This document shows positions 54,320 to 63,015 of a stretch of 64,000 bases of DNA, piece after piece (the first letter of the stretch is position 1; the number at the start of each line of letters is the position of its first letter). This stretch comes from Flavobacteriales bacterium (GTDB lineage: Bacteria > Bacteroidota > Bacteroidia > NS11-12g > UBA9320): NCBI GenBank assembly GCA_020635395.1, contig JACJZV010000002.1, positions 558,001 to 622,000 on the forward strand, in the 5' to 3' direction. Below the pieces are notes generated by a model. That model was not told the origin of the DNA and searched no databases. It saw only the letters and a list, made by a program, of their open reading frames with translations. A program made the position numbers and the translations under genes.

Positions 54320-54360
54320 ATTTATTTCAAGAATTTTTTTTAAAAATTCTTGAAATAAAT
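54320..54360. terminator. Perfect 19-bp AT-rich hairpin
   Basis: A 19-bp perfect inverted repeat with a 3-nt loop (54339-54341) and only three G-C pairs, between the end of the surface-repeat gene and the start of the arylsulfotransferase gene. It may end transcription of the former. Confidence 0.6.
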
Positions 54361-54387
54361 AACTAATTGATAATGAGACAAAAAAAG

Positions 54388-57267
54388 TTAACGGACAACC
54401 AAAATTGGACTATAAATCACCGAATTTTCAGCAATGATTTTAACAAAATATTTCCCCGAAGCAAGATGGGATATATCTACTGTGTATTCATTTTCTGGGC
54501 TTAAAAAATCATTTGAAAACACCTTTTGTTCAAGCATATCATAAATTTCGATACCAGATATGGGGTGTGCTTTATCATTGGTGGAAATGATTAAAACCTC
54601 TGTTGTTGGGTTTGGGTATAAAGTGAAAGCACCAACGTTGACATCTGAAATGGCGGCGTTTTTTCCCGTTGTAAAACTCCAAGCCTTGCACCAATTTCCT
54701 GTGGCAAAACTACTTTTTGCCCTCACCCTCCAATAAAAAGTGGTGTATCCTTTTAAGTTGGTAAATGTTGTGGAGTTTCCTGTAGAGCTACGTTCTATTG
54801 GCGAACCAAAATTTGGGTCGTCATCAAGCTGCACATCAAACGAAACCGCGGGCATGGCTTGCCATGATAAGCTAATGTTAACCGTTGCATTTTGCAGGTT
54901 GTTACTGGGGCTAACCAACACCGGAATATCCATTGTGTCTTTGGTATTAAAAGACCAAGTATAGCTCCAATCTCCAATTTCTTGACCACTGCTATTCTTT
55001 GATTTTATGTGCCAGTAATACGTGGTTTTTGGTTTGAGAGCCACTGTTTGTTTTGTGCCGGCGGTAGTATATTGCTTTGGAGAACTAAAATCGGGGCTTT
55101 CTGAAAACTGTAGAATATAACTGGCAGCACCACTATATGCCGACCACTCAAAGTTTATACCCAGAGGAATGTTGGAAGAGTTGCTGTCGGGGTATATAAG
55201 TTTTGAGGCCTGAATGGGTCGCGTGGTAAAATTCCATACCTCGCTCCAGTCGGTGGTGTCTTTGCTGTGATAAACCTTTCCTCTCCAGTAGTATTTGGTA
55301 TTGTATTGCACCGGAGCCTCTCCAATGAAATAGTGGAAAAAATCATTGGTGCCTGTATCGGCAAAAACAGATGGGTTTGTAAATCCGGAAGAAGTGTCGA
55401 GGTGCAAAATATACCCGGTTGTGCCTTTGATGGAATTCCAGTCAAGACTAATCAAGCTGATATTCGTACTGTTGTTTCTTGGCCAATTAAGCCGCACAGG
55501 GTTTAACACTTTAAAAACCCATGTGTCGCTCCAATCGGAGGTATCGGTTTCTGTGATGGCTCGCACTTTCCAATTGTAGATTTGGCCAAAGTACAAATCT
55601 CTAACTGTTTTTTGAGTTATGCTGTCCACAATGTACTTCTCCAAAACAGGAGAATTAAAATTGGCCGAACTATCAAGCCAAACTTCATATTTTGATACAA
55701 ACTTTATAGGGTTCCAGATTAAATCGGTCTCGGCATCTGCACCTAAAAAATTGCTGTTAAACGGGCGAAATAATGTGGGTTTTGAAACCGTAGTAAAACT
55801 TTGCCCTAAACCATTTTTACTCCAATCGGAGGTGTCGTATAGGTGCCACATTCGCATTCGCCAATAATAGGTTTGGTTGAACTTCAAGGTTGGTGGCCAA
55901 TATTTTGTTTGAGTGCTATCCAACACCGTATCCGAAAATAATTCAGAGAAATCTGCTTTTTCGGAAAGTTGAATTTGAAAAAACTCACTTCCCAAAACAG
56001 GCCCCGACCACGTTAGACTGTCTTTTACCTGCACCTCTTTGGTACTTAAAAATGGGTAGTATTGGGTAACGGAAGAAACGATTTTATCCGTTGCTGTTCT
56101 GCTCCATTCGCCAGTGTCTTTGGCATGAAATGGGCGGCATCGAATGAAATATGTTTGACCATAATCAAGCTTTTCGAGCAATACAAAGGTTGTGTCGGTA
56201 TAAAAATCCTTTTTGTTAATAGAAGAAAAATCGATGGCCGTATCCACCTGAAAATGATAACCTAACACATTTTTTAGAGCCAACGGTACATATACAGGCT
56301 GTGTGGGGCTGGTTCGGGAAATACTGATAAATCGATTTTTTAACCCATCCACTGTAAAGTAGCTGGTTGCCCATAGCGAGGTGTCGTCTGAATGAACGCT
56401 GCGAATTCTCCAATAATATTTGGTGTCAAACATCAACTGCCGTATGGTTAAGTATTCTGTTTTGTTAAAATTGTCTGTAGAGTCGAGCAAAACAGGGGAA
56501 TTAAAATGGGGTGTGGTATCCAGTTGAATCTGCACTGTAGCCGCAGAGATATCGCCCAGCCACTTAAACTCTACGTTTACCCCATTTGAGCTTGAAAAGG
56601 GAGAGGGACTTTGAGGTCGTAAACTGTCATAAACCGTTCCGTATATGGTGTCTGACCAAGGGGAGTTGCCCGAAGGTTTTAAACCACGCACACGACAAAA
56701 GTATTTTTGGCCAAACAATAAGTTTACAAAATAGTCATCCACCCAAGGATTAGATCCCGTATCAGGCAAAATCAAGGTTTTTTTGTGAGAAGAATTAAAA
56801 CTTGAAATGCTGTCCATCTGAAACTCAAACGTATCATACCCAAAAACTTTAAATGTAGAGGCATTGAGTCGAGGTGTCCATGTTTGGCCATTGGCGGTTG
56901 GTGTATAGAGTTGTATAGAGGAAAGTGTGGTGAACGACCAAGCATCAGACCAAGTGGAAGAGTCGGTGCTTTTTCTTACTTTAACCCGCCAATAATAGGT
57001 GGTATTAAGCTTTAGTTTTTCAAAAAAAACAGAAGTTAAAGAACTTCCTGAAGACTCCACTTTGGTGGCGGCATTGGTAAAAGAACTGTTTTCGGCTAAT
57101 TGAAAAACGTATTCCGTGCCACCGCTGACATTTTTTGTATATAACCGAGGCCCAGTGGCAACGTTGGTAGAACCATCTAATGGAGAGAATAAAACGGGCT
57201 TGGTCATGGTGGCAAATGCCGGGCAGGAGAAAAGCAACAAAGCAAATCTCAAAAACAAATTCTTCAT
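54388..57267 (-). CDS. Nine-repeat fibronectin-like surface protein with T9SS sorting domain
   Basis: A 959-residue exported protein with signal peptide ending CPAFA. It contains nine tandem beta-sandwich repeats of about 95 residues, each closing with a motif like YYWRVKVRKSTDSSTWSD and FTT. The C-terminus is a T9SS type A sorting domain (FTLYPNPTTEVLIIST near its start). It is a likely adhesin or matrix component on the surface. It stands upstream of the arylsulfotransferase gene on the same strand, separated by a hairpin. Confidence 0.85.
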   Translation of the reverse strand: MKNLFLRFALLLFSCPAFATMTKPVLFSPLDGSTNVATGPRLYTKNVSGGTEYVFQLAENSSFTNAATKVESSGSSLTSVFFEKLKLNTTYYWRVKVRKSTDSSTWSDAWSFTTLSSIQLYTPTANGQTWTPRLNASTFKVFGYDTFEFQMDSISSFNSSHKKTLILPDTGSNPWVDDYFVNLLFGQKYFCRVRGLKPSGNSPWSDTIYGTVYDSLRPQSPSPFSSSNGVNVEFKWLGDISAATVQIQLDTTPHFNSPVLLDSTDNFNKTEYLTIRQLMFDTKYYWRIRSVHSDDTSLWATSYFTVDGLKNRFISISRTSPTQPVYVPLALKNVLGYHFQVDTAIDFSSINKKDFYTDTTFVLLEKLDYGQTYFIRCRPFHAKDTGEWSRTATDKIVSSVTQYYPFLSTKEVQVKDSLTWSGPVLGSEFFQIQLSEKADFSELFSDTVLDSTQTKYWPPTLKFNQTYYWRMRMWHLYDTSDWSKNGLGQSFTTVSKPTLFRPFNSNFLGADAETDLIWNPIKFVSKYEVWLDSSANFNSPVLEKYIVDSITQKTVRDLYFGQIYNWKVRAITETDTSDWSDTWVFKVLNPVRLNWPRNNSTNISLISLDWNSIKGTTGYILHLDTSSGFTNPSVFADTGTNDFFHYFIGEAPVQYNTKYYWRGKVYHSKDTTDWSEVWNFTTRPIQASKLIYPDSNSSNIPLGINFEWSAYSGAASYILQFSESPDFSSPKQYTTAGTKQTVALKPKTTYYWHIKSKNSSGQEIGDWSYTWSFNTKDTMDIPVLVSPSNNLQNATVNISLSWQAMPAVSFDVQLDDDPNFGSPIERSSTGNSTTFTNLKGYTTFYWRVRAKSSFATGNWCKAWSFTTGKNAAISDVNVGAFTLYPNPTTEVLIISTNDKAHPISGIEIYDMLEQKVFSNDFLSPENEYTVDISHLASGKYFVKIIAENSVIYSPILVVR
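54600..57190 (-). repeat. Nine coding fibronectin-like repeats
   Basis: Nine units of about 90-100 residues in one protein, each ending YxWRxxxxxxxDxxxWS. The DNA is diverged. Ends are approximate. Confidence 0.8.
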
Positions 57268-57423
57268 GAAACAAAACTAAAGGTTGGATAAGAGAATGGA
57301 AACATTTTTTAGGCAACGTTTAATATTTTTGAATTACTGAAGAAAATATAGGAACAGAGAGTGATAAATAAAATTGGTCAGGTATAGTGATACCAAAAAA
57401 CAAAACCTATTAACCCAAAGTTA

Positions 57424-57431
57424 TATCTTTG
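57424..57431 (+). promoter_or_regulatory. -7 promoter element for the thiolase gene
   Basis: TATCTTTG matches TAnnTTTG and lies 17 bases before the ATG at 57449. Confidence 0.4.
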
Positions 57432-57448
57432 AACAATTGCACAAAACA

Positions 57449-58627
57449 ATGGAAGCATACATCATAAACGGATACAGAACTGCGGTGGCAAAAGCCGGAA
57501 AAGGTGGGTTTCGATTTACCTCTCCGGTTGATTTTGGAGCAGCGGTTATTGACCATCTCATAGACAACACACCCGGTTTTGACCCCAACACGGTGGAAGA
57601 TATTTTGGTGGGCAATGCCGTGCCGGAGGCCGAACAGGGCTTGCAAATGGCCCGCTGGGTGGCCGTAAAATCAAAACTTCCGCTAAGTGTAGGCGGTGCA
57701 ACCGTGAACCGATATTGTGGCAGCGGCCTCGAAACCATTAGCATGGCCGTAGCCAAAATAAAAGCCGGTTTGGCCGATTGCATTATTGCCGGAGGTACAG
57801 AAAGTATGAGCTTGGTGCCGACCGTTGGTTTTAAAACTGTTCCCAATTATGAGATTGCAAAAAACCACCCGGATTATTTTTTAGGAATGGGTCTTACCGC
57901 AGAAGAAGTAGCTACTAAATTTAATGTGAGCCGCGAAGACCAAGACACATTTGCGTTGCATTCGCACCAAAAAGCCATTGCCGCTATTGAGGCCGGAAAG
58001 TTTAACGACGAAATTGTGCCATTTGCGGTGGAAGAAGTGTTTTACAATGCCGAAAAACGAAAACGGGAAACCCGAAATTTTGTGGTTAAAACAGATGAAG
58101 GCCCGCGAAAAGACACCAGTTTGGAAGTGTTGGCCAAATTGAAACCGGCCTTTAAACAAGGTGGTTCGGTTACGGCCGGAAACTCATCGCAAACCAGTGA
58201 TGGTGCAGCCTTTGTGATTGTGATGAGTGAAAAAATGATGAAAGCTCAATGTTTAACACCTATGGGCAGACTGGTGTCCGTGGCAAGTGCAGGAGTGGAT
58301 CCTCGATATATGGGCATTGGCCCTGTGGAAGCCGTACCGAAAGCATTGGCTCGAGCTGGTTTAAAAATTCAGGATATTGACCAAATCGAGTTAAACGAAG
58401 CATTTGCTTCGCAAAGTTTGGCGGTTATACAAGAGTTGAATTTAAACCCCGAAATTATTAATGTAAACGGAGGTGCCATTGCTTTAGGGCATCCGTTGGG
58501 ATGCACAGGAGCAAAGCTCTCCATCCAACTTTTAAACGAAATGAAACGCCGAAATCAAAGATATGGCATTGTAACAGCTTGTATTGGCGGGGGACAGGGT
58601 ATTGCCGTGGTTTATGAGCGATTGTAG
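57449..58627 (+). CDS. Acetyl-CoA acyltransferase (thiolase)
   Basis: A 392-residue thiolase from the ATG at 57449; an upstream in-frame codon is rejected. The acyl-accepting Cys90 is in RYCGSGLE; later GHPLGCTGA and CIGGGQG carry the base and second Cys. This catalyses the last step of beta-oxidation (or the reverse). It stands alone in the plus direction, so it is not clearly part of the acyl-CoA dehydrogenase locus. Confidence 0.93.
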   Translation: MEAYIINGYRTAVAKAGKGGFRFTSPVDFGAAVIDHLIDNTPGFDPNTVEDILVGNAVPEAEQGLQMARWVAVKSKLPLSVGGATVNRYCGSGLETISMAVAKIKAGLADCIIAGGTESMSLVPTVGFKTVPNYEIAKNHPDYFLGMGLTAEEVATKFNVSREDQDTFALHSHQKAIAAIEAGKFNDEIVPFAVEEVFYNAEKRKRETRNFVVKTDEGPRKDTSLEVLAKLKPAFKQGGSVTAGNSSQTSDGAAFVIVMSEKMMKAQCLTPMGRLVSVASAGVDPRYMGIGPVEAVPKALARAGLKIQDIDQIELNEAFASQSLAVIQELNLNPEIINVNGGAIALGHPLGCTGAKLSIQLLNEMKRRNQRYGIVTACIGGGQGIAVVYERL

Positions 58628-58728
58628 ATTTTTTTTTGAACGCATCGAATATCTTGTAAGCTCAACTTGACCCTTTTCAAATTCACGAGATAGAATATTC
58701 CAACAGTATCGGGTTGTCCAACAATATG

Positions 58729-59442
58729 TCATAAATCATGAAAATATCCCGCGTTTTCTCCTTGGTTCGATTTATCTTTTGCTAGAACAAGTACGTAACC
58801 AGATATTATATAAATCACCACGACAAACACCAACCCCCCTAAACCTAAAATGTATAGACACATGCTATCAAAAAGAACATTTATTAGGATAAAAGGATAG
58901 AATTGTACACTTACACTTAGCCCCTTCAATCCCAAAACGTGCATTTTTTTTGATACCATTGCTACTGCTAATATTATTGCCGAAGAACTTATTATTATCC
59001 ATAAGTTGGTATTAGTTTGAACGGCTAAGGCGTAAATTGAGGTAACGCAAATAGCCGCCGCAGGAGTTGGTAACCCGATGAAATTTACAGAAGGTTCTAG
59101 GGTATTAAATTTGGCAAGTCTGTACCATGCCGCAATAAGATAGAATACTGGTAAAATTGCCACACACACACCTCCAATTGGAGCGTGTGACTGAAGATAT
59201 TCATATAGGAGAATAGTGGGAAATAACCCAAAGCTAACCAAGTCAGCAAGGGAGTCAAGCTGCTTGCCCAACTCCCCAGATTTTTTAAAGACTCGAGCCA
59301 TTTTTCCATCCAATAAATCAGACAGGAGACAAACACCCATTAAGATAAATAATTGATTTATTTCAATATCAGATTTTAGTGTGTAAATAATTAAATAAGA
59401 ACCAAGAATTAGATTTGTTGCTGTAAATAAAATTGGAATCAT
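58729..59442 (-). CDS. CDP-alcohol phosphatidyltransferase, second PssA-like
   Basis: A 237-residue integral membrane enzyme. The CDP-alcohol motif is intact: D42, D45, G46, A49, R50, G59, D63, D67. It aligns best with PssA of the phosphatidylserine branch, with the same SLADLVSFG extension, yet is clearly different in sequence from the copy at 25243. Start is 3 bases from the serS stop. The alcohol acceptor may be serine or a serine-derived compound in this operon; this is inference. Confidence 0.8.
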   Translation of the reverse strand: MIPILFTATNLILGSYLIIYTLKSDIEINQLFILMGVCLLSDLLDGKMARVFKKSGELGKQLDSLADLVSFGLFPTILLYEYLQSHAPIGGVCVAILPVFYLIAAWYRLAKFNTLEPSVNFIGLPTPAAAICVTSIYALAVQTNTNLWIIISSSAIILAVAMVSKKMHVLGLKGLSVSVQFYPFILINVLFDSMCLYILGLGGLVFVVVIYIISGYVLVLAKDKSNQGENAGYFHDL

Positions 59443-59445
59443 TTT

Positions 59446-60714
59446 TTAATCTATTAAACTAAAGCCACAGTATCCTCTCAATACTTCTGGAATAATAATT
59501 CCCTCTGGAGTCTGATTGTTCTCAAGTAAAGCAGCTACAATTCGAGGAAGAGCTAATGCACTTCCGTTCAAAGTATGGGCTAATTCGTTTTTACCATCCG
59601 CATTTCTAAATCTAAGTTTCAATCTATTGGCCTGAAAAGTTTCAAAATTAGATACAGAACTCACCTCCAACCATCTTTCTTGGGCAGCACTCCAAACCTC
59701 CATATCGTAGGTCATGGCACTTGCAAAACCCATATCGCCACCACATAGCAACAAAACCCGATAGTGCAATCCCAATTTTTGCAGTAAACCCTGAACGTAC
59801 TCGCTCATAGATTCAAGGGTCTCGTATGATTTGGCTGGATGAGCTATTTGCACAATCTCTACTTTGTCAAACTGATGAAGACGGTTTAATCCTCTCACAT
59901 CTTTCCCGTAGCTACCTGCTTCGCGTCTAAAACACGGAGTATAACCACAATTTTTTATGGGAAAATCATCCTCTTTCAGAATGACATCACGGTAAATATT
60001 TGTGATAGGTACTTCGGCAGTTGGGATACAGTACAGATTGTCAGCAGGAGCAAAATACATTTGACCCTCCTTGTCTGGCAACTGTCCTGTACCAAATCCA
60101 CTGGCTTCGTTTACCAAAATGGGCGGTTGAATCTCTTCATAACCGGCTTCGCGAGCTTCATCCAAAAAAAAGTTAATCAATGCTCTTTGCAATCTTGCTC
60201 CTTTGCCACGATATACAGGAAATCCTGCACCGGTTATTTTTACTCCCAATTCAAAATCAATGAGATTGTACTTAGCTGCAAGCTCCCAGTGAGGTAAATT
60301 CTGCTTCAACACCAGTTTTTCCCCATATATCAATGTCACAAGATTGTCGTTGCAAGATTTTCCTCTGGGAACTTTTAAGGAAGGTGCATTGGGTATTAAG
60401 CACAGCACTTCAAATAGCTTTGCCTCTATTTTTTTCAATGCCCTTCTTAGTTTTGAGCTTTTTTCTTTAAGTTCAAGAACTTGAACCTTCATTGAATTAA
60501 GTTCTGGCGTTTCATTTTCCATTGTCAGTTGACCAATGTCATTTGCCATTTTTTTACTTTGTCCAAGTACTGATTCTAATTCTGTTTGGGTTGCTTTCCG
60601 TTTTTCATCCAACAAAATAGCCCTGGTGATTAGATCATCAAAGTTTTTTCCTCTTTTGAGAAGACTCTCCTTGAGAGCCTCAGTCTCACTTTGTAATTGT
60701 TTGATATTTAACAT
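59446..60714 (-). CDS. serS: Seryl-tRNA synthetase
   Basis: A 422-residue class II synthetase that makes seryl-tRNA-Ser. N-terminal coiled coil to about 110, then the catalytic core with motif 2 FRREAGSYGKDVRGLNR, SSVSNFETFQANR (a Bacteroidota-like form) and motif 3 LALPRIVAALLENNQ. Some places differ from expected, for example VLLLCGGDMGF and the C-terminal GYCGFSLID. It may be the only serS of the genome or an extra copy for a pathway. It lies 1 base from the dehydratase stop. Confidence 0.9.
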   Translation of the reverse strand: MLNIKQLQSETEALKESLLKRGKNFDDLITRAILLDEKRKATQTELESVLGQSKKMANDIGQLTMENETPELNSMKVQVLELKEKSSKLRRALKKIEAKLFEVLCLIPNAPSLKVPRGKSCNDNLVTLIYGEKLVLKQNLPHWELAAKYNLIDFELGVKITGAGFPVYRGKGARLQRALINFFLDEAREAGYEEIQPPILVNEASGFGTGQLPDKEGQMYFAPADNLYCIPTAEVPITNIYRDVILKEDDFPIKNCGYTPCFRREAGSYGKDVRGLNRLHQFDKVEIVQIAHPAKSYETLESMSEYVQGLLQKLGLHYRVLLLCGGDMGFASAMTYDMEVWSAAQERWLEVSSVSNFETFQANRLKLRFRNADGKNELAHTLNGSALALPRIVAALLENNQTPEGIIIPEVLRGYCGFSLID

Positions 60715-60715
60715 T

Positions 60716-62233
60716 TTAAAAACAAATATTATTCGATACTACTATTTGATCCGCATAATTTTTTTTACCTTCCATTGTTTTGATCTCATGATACTCACCG
60801 TCAATACAGGCAATTGGGAAGCGGCCAGTTAGCTCTGATTTAATACCATTTACCTCGGTGATTACAAAGGCTCCACCACCTAGGCTTTCTGCATAAAAAG
60901 TCCAAGGTTTCCTAGAAGCTGTAGTGGTTAGGGCTACATGTACAGCGTTATCAGCGTAATTTGAATCCTCGATATATGACACCTTTTCGCTAGAGTATTC
61001 AATTTGGCGTTCAGCGTTCTCAAAAGCACGCAGCAGATCTATTTTATAAGATGGCTCGTTCAACAATCCACAAAGTATACTTTCTCTGGTCATGTGGCCA
61101 ATACCCGTGGTCGCAAAGCTGTTATACAATCGCAGCTCATCTAAAATAAATTTTTCTGATACTAACATCGAAATAAGGGTACCGATTCGCGTAGGAGCTA
61201 GCGAGTGAGAAGATGATGGGCCGAAGGTCGTGCCTCCACACACATCAAACATGCTTCGTTCTCTGAAATATGCTTTTGGCATTAACGTGTTACTCGCTAT
61301 TTCTATGTCCGTTAGACCTAGATTTGGCGGGCATACATCGTTTTTGGAGTTAAGTAAATACCCTCCTTTTCCCATCATCTTCTGCCACCCTAAACTCAAA
61401 CATTTCGCCCCAGAACATCTCTCTTTATTACTCAAAGGCATTGATCTCATAATAGCCCAAGCCTTTACCATATATCTATCTAATTCGTAGATCTCAATAT
61501 CAAGGATAGTCTCTTCAACCAAACACTTAGTTGCCATTTCAAAAGCGTTTTTGGTGGCCATCACGTTCAGTTGAACGCATGGAATGGTTACCTTGCCTCC
61601 AATTGTCTCACATTTTAAGGCTTCGGCACGAGTCCATGTGAGCCTACATGCCCGTATTGCCTGGGCAAAAGATCCACCATTATAAAGCACAACTAACACG
61701 GCGGCAGCCGCTGAGGTTACCCCCGTCTCAGCAAAACAACCACCCATTGCTGCCGAGACCGAAGAATTTTGTTCAATAATAGTGGCAAAAACATATGAGG
61801 CAATCGTACAATCAATTAACCGTTCCAAATCGAAATCTGTCTCAGACAGCTTAGCCCACACAGCAGGGTATATCCCACTCGAACCGCTCGTGCATATGGC
61901 ATCAGTACCACAGTGCAGGTCGTTAAGTGCAACCATGGCTGCTGCCACGTAGCTGCTGAGGCTACTAGGGTATTTTTTCGCCAAGTTAACTGCGTAATTA
62001 CCAATCAGCTCATCATCGGTCGCACTTTCTACATAATGATTCACATTTCTCAGAGCACGTTCAATTTGCTGTTTCACAAATTCCTTGAGAAATGACACAT
62101 CTTTGCCATCGAATGCCAGCGGATTAAGCACCTTTTCCCGCTCGTGAGCGATTTTCACAAGGTTGGAAACACTTTGGTCAGAACCTAGTAGCTCCAATAA
62201 CTCACGGAAATTGTTGTAAATATATTTACTCAT
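60716..62233 (-). CDS. L-serine dehydratase-family protein with reversed domain order
   Basis: A 505-residue protein. Residues 1-320 match the SDH alpha (catalytic) domain: GSSGIYPAVW (117-126), and three Fe-S cysteines, C166 (GGCFAETG), C208 (KCETIGG) and C219 (IPCVQLN). Residues 327-505 match the SDH beta domain: SMFDVCGG and GPSSSHSLAPTRIG (338-351). In SdaA the beta domain comes first. The catalytic motif usually APT reads CTS. It may deaminate serine or a derivative. GC content is higher than in neighbours (about 43-55% on the lines I counted). Confidence 0.82.
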   Translation of the reverse strand: MSKYIYNNFRELLELLGSDQSVSNLVKIAHEREKVLNPLAFDGKDVSFLKEFVKQQIERALRNVNHYVESATDDELIGNYAVNLAKKYPSSLSSYVAAAMVALNDLHCGTDAICTSGSSGIYPAVWAKLSETDFDLERLIDCTIASYVFATIIEQNSSVSAAMGGCFAETGVTSAAAAVLVVLYNGGSFAQAIRACRLTWTRAEALKCETIGGKVTIPCVQLNVMATKNAFEMATKCLVEETILDIEIYELDRYMVKAWAIMRSMPLSNKERCSGAKCLSLGWQKMMGKGGYLLNSKNDVCPPNLGLTDIEIASNTLMPKAYFRERSMFDVCGGTTFGPSSSHSLAPTRIGTLISMLVSEKFILDELRLYNSFATTGIGHMTRESILCGLLNEPSYKIDLLRAFENAERQIEYSSEKVSYIEDSNYADNAVHVALTTTASRKPWTFYAESLGGGAFVITEVNGIKSELTGRFPIACIDGEYHEIKTMEGKKNYADQIVVSNNICF

Positions 62234-62248
62234 ATTTCATTTTTTTGT

Positions 62249-62803
62249 TTAATACACTATAATATCGAATTTATTGAGCTTGATCATACCTTCTTCTTGA
62301 TTCACAAGCAGGTTACCGTAAGAGTTCGTACATGCAATAAAATTGTCTAAATCCACCACTTTAGTTCCATTCCCAGATATTATGGCCTCATATACTGTGT
62401 CCACTTTAATTTTGACCTCCGAAAAATTTAAATTTTCGGGAGTTGGTAAACCATCGGATAGCAAGGTCGCTTCATAAATTGCTTGGTTGAGAATAGACTT
62501 ACTCTGGTGACCTATCGAATAAAGCCTGCACACCGCGGCGGTAGCCGTCAGAATCAAAATACGCTGATTGTAATGCTTTAGCCCAAAGAACGGAGCTTTT
62601 CTAAACTCTTCTACGATCATACAAGCCAACAACATTATCTCTTCAACTCGGTCTTTGTCTAATTCTAGTAGGTCCAGATAGAAATCTTCACCCAACCAGA
62701 GCACGTTGGCAAAAATGCGACTGATGTCAACATCTCTTTTTAGGAGCTCAACTAAATCGTCCGGACAATCGTTGAAATTCGTGTAATTTACTAGTTGTTT
62801 CAC
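62249..62803 (-). CDS. Unknown protein, first gene of the serine-linked operon
   Basis: A 184-residue protein with predicted helices (residues 10-115) and a mixed C-terminal part. No signal peptide, no membrane segment, no family recognised. The start codon is a GTG at 62803; no ATG lies near. It precedes the dehydratase by 15 bases and probably works with it. A -7 element lies immediately upstream, so its leader may be very short. Confidence 0.55.
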   Translation of the reverse strand: MKQLVNYTNFNDCPDDLVELLKRDVDISRIFANVLWLGEDFYLDLLELDKDRVEEIMLLACMIVEEFRKAPFFGLKHYNQRILILTATAAVCRLYSIGHQSKSILNQAIYEATLLSDGLPTPENLNFSEVKIKVDTVYEAIISGNGTKVVDLDNFIACTNSYGNLLVNQEEGMIKLNKFDIIVY

Positions 62804-62807
62804 ACAA

Positions 62808-62815
62808 CAAATATA
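62808..62815 (-). promoter_or_regulatory. -7 promoter element for the serine-linked operon
   Basis: Minus-strand TATATTTG matches TAnnTTTG and lies only 4 bases before the GTG. A -33 TTG at the usual spacing was not found. Confidence 0.3.
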
Positions 62816-62895
62816 ATATAGTTTCTTGGCTTTGTTTCATATTGCTTTTTGTTTATGAAAAAAAATAAACTAAAAAGAAATGCAAGACTGTCCTA

Positions 62896-62917
62896 GTGAA
62901 ACACAAAAATATTTCAC
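62896..62917. promoter_or_regulatory. Inverted repeat, possible operator
   Basis: GTGAAA (62896-62901) and TTTCAC (62912-62917) form an inverted repeat with a 10-base spacer, in the gap between divergent transcription units. It may be a regulator site for one or both. Confidence 0.3.
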
Positions 62918-62973
62918 GAAACCATAATCAACCTATATTTCAGCGATTTAAATAGTTTGAATAAATATTATTT

Positions 62974-62981
62974 TATATTTG
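62974..62981 (+). promoter_or_regulatory. -7 promoter element for the gene at 63016
   Basis: TATATTTG matches TAnnTTTG and lies 34 bases before the ATG. A TTTG 14 nt upstream is slightly close for a -33 element. Confidence 0.4.
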
Positions 62982-63015
62982 TACTACAAAAAGTTAAAAT
63001 GTTAATATTCGTTTC

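Noticed and set aside
58628..58728. Gap after the thiolase gene
   Set aside because: I saw no hairpin, gene or repeat that I could support.
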